Of a DNA stretch of 42,604 bases, positions 41,644 to 42,604 are shown piece by piece. The translations under genes and the position numbers were made by a program. Position 1 is the first letter of the stretch; each line of letters starts with the position of its first letter. A model generated the notes under the pieces. It was not told the DNA's origin. It saw only the letters and a program-made list of their open reading frames with translations, and searched no databases. Source of the stretch: DASYAE01 sp036501535. GTDB lineage: Bacteria > Actinomycetota > Actinomycetes > Streptomycetales > Catenulisporaceae. The stretch lies in NCBI GenBank assembly GCA_036501535.1, contig DASYAE010000008.1:1-42604 (forward strand). The letters are read 5' to 3'.

Positions 41644-42604
41644 TCAGCTGCAGGCCGTGCCGTTGACCGTGAACGCGGTCGGGTTGGTGTCGTTGGAGGT
41701 GAAAGTGCCGGTGAAGCCGAAGTTGGTGGAGGATCCGGCGGCGATGTCGGCGTCGTAAGACTGCGCGGTCGCGCTGACCGCCTCGCCGGTCTGCGTGTAG
41801 GTCGCGCCCCACATGTTGTTGATCTTCTGGTCGCCCGGGAAGGTCCAGGCCAGCGTCCAGCCATTGATCGCGCCGGTGCCGGTGTCGCCGATGGTCACCG
41901 AGGCCTGGAAACCGCCGGCCCAGCTGTTCGACAGCGTGTACGCGACGCTGCACGAGAGCGCGGCGGGCGGCGAGCCGCCGGACGGCCCGGTCGGGCTCGG
42001 CGAGCCGTTGACCGCGCCGGGCAGCGCGAACTGGATCGCGGCCAGCAGCGACTGCTTCTGCGCGCTCACCGGCGTCGGGTCGTAGTTGTTGTCCAGCAGC
42101 GCGTAGGAGTCCTCACCGTTCAGCGCCCAGTAGGTCCAGCCCATCCACTGATTCGAGGTCAGATATGCGACCAGGGAGGAGAACCACTGGCCCTGCGATC
42201 CGGCGGCGGTGCTCGAGACGTCCGCGGCGGTGTTGTCGGTGCCGAACTCGCCGACCCACAGCGGTGCGATGGACTGGGTGTAGATGTAGCCCCAGAACTG
42301 GTTCCACACCGCGTCCAGGCTCGCCGCGGTGGTGGAGGTGTTGAACCAGGTCTGTTGGAAGAGGTTGGGGCCGTAGTCGTGGGCGGAGTAGACCACGTGG
42401 CCGGCGGAGCTGAGGGTGACCGGGAACTGCGCGACGCCCTGCAGGTCGCCGCCCCACCAGGTCGAGTCGAAGCCGCTGGAGGCGGAGCTGTCGGGGTATT
42501 CGCTGATGCCCTCGCAGAAGATCAGGGCGTTGGGGTCGACCTTCAGGATCGCGTTTCCGGCCGCCTCGTAGGCCAGCCGGACATCGGTGGTGGTGTCGCC
42601 GGTG
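41644..42604 (-). CDS. GH5-type endoglucanase with C-terminal CBM2 (5' part outside window)
   Basis: The last ~319 residues are visible; the frame stays open to the window edge, so the N-terminus is missing. Visible barrel segments are NALIFCEGISE, VVYSAHDYGPN and the nucleophile strand PLWVGEFGTD (Glu), then WMGWTYWALNGEDSYALLD, a GH5 pattern. The acid/base NEP motif must lie beyond the edge. A Pro/Gly/Ser linker leads to a CBM2 (from LSCSVAYTLSNSWAGGFQ to VNGTACS) with its end Cys. It likely works with the GH6 enzyme on cellulose. Confidence 0.88.
   Translation of the reverse strand, partial: TGDTTTDVRLAYEAAGNAILKVDPNALIFCEGISEYPDSSASSGFDSTWWGGDLQGVAQFPVTLSSAGHVVYSAHDYGPNLFQQTWFNTSTTAASLDAVWNQFWGYIYTQSIAPLWVGEFGTDNTAADVSSTAAGSQGQWFSSLVAYLTSNQWMGWTYWALNGEDSYALLDNNYDPTPVSAQKQSLLAAIQFALPGAVNGSPSPTGPSGGSPPAALSCSVAYTLSNSWAGGFQASVTIGDTGTGAINGWTLAWTFPGDQKINNMWGATYTQTGEAVSATAQSYDADIAAGSSTNFGFTGTFTSNDTNPTAFTVNGTACS

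Overview
The window is about 42.6 kb of very GC-rich DNA. It carries a bldD homologue, an sIHF gene, a WhiJ-type regulatory locus and large secreted cellulases and a chitinase. This points to a developmentally complex, polymer-degrading actinomycete close to Streptomyces or Catenulisporales. The exact genus cannot be fixed from the sequence alone.

Layout. (1) 1-860: the 3' end of a 5S rRNA gene, then bldD on the minus strand. A BldD box sits inside bldD's own predicted promoter. (2) 1.2-10.7 kb: an almost complete pyrimidine operon, pyrR-pyrB-pyrC-(37-codon ORF)-carA-carB-pyrD-pyrF. The first genes are chained by 4-nt overlaps, and a PyrR-type RNA hairpin lies just upstream of the pyrR start. 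pyrE is absent. (3) 10.8-15.5 kb: an MFS exporter, an AT-rich intergenic island, then the housekeeping genes sIHF, gmk, rpoZ and coaBC. (4) 15.5-16.8 kb: a divergent histidine phosphatase and SAM methyltransferase pair. (5) 16.9-20.7 kb: a signalling locus with a DUF574-type methyltransferase, a DUF397 protein, an anti-sigma-like ATPase and a DUF5753 XRE regulator, plus TGCA palindromes in its control regions. (6) 20.8-23.3 kb: a groEL without groES under a CIRCE element, divergent from a TetR gene with three tandem 18-bp repeats in between. (7) 23.3-26.4 kb: a translationally coupled trio of GT4 glycosyltransferase, SAM methyltransferase and an alpha/alpha-toroid 'prenyltransferase-like' protein, function unknown. 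(8) 26.8-31.2 kb: a GNAT acetyltransferase, trans-aconitate methyltransferase, zinc alcohol dehydrogenase, an SDR and its TetR regulator. (9) 31.3-34.2 kb: the Nif3 / zinc-ribbon / RNase H-phosphatase operon, in the order known from mycobacteria (Rv2230c-Rv2228c). (10) 34.2-35.1 kb: an LLM flavin oxidoreductase. (11) 35.4-42.6 kb: secreted polysaccharide degradation, with a GH18 chitinase under a DasR-like box, an APC amino-acid permease, a CBM2-GH6 cellulase with three LacI-type operator sites, and a convergent GH5-CBM2 cellulase cut by the window end.

Several genes appear leaderless, with a TAnnnT hexamer 6-8 nt before the start codon. Strong GC hairpins separate most convergent or terminal genes. 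The strongest candidates for something undescribed are the glycosyltransferase trio, the 18-bp repeats between groEL and tetR, the palindromes of the XRE/DUF397 locus, the PyrR-type hairpin and the coupled small ORF in the pyr operon.
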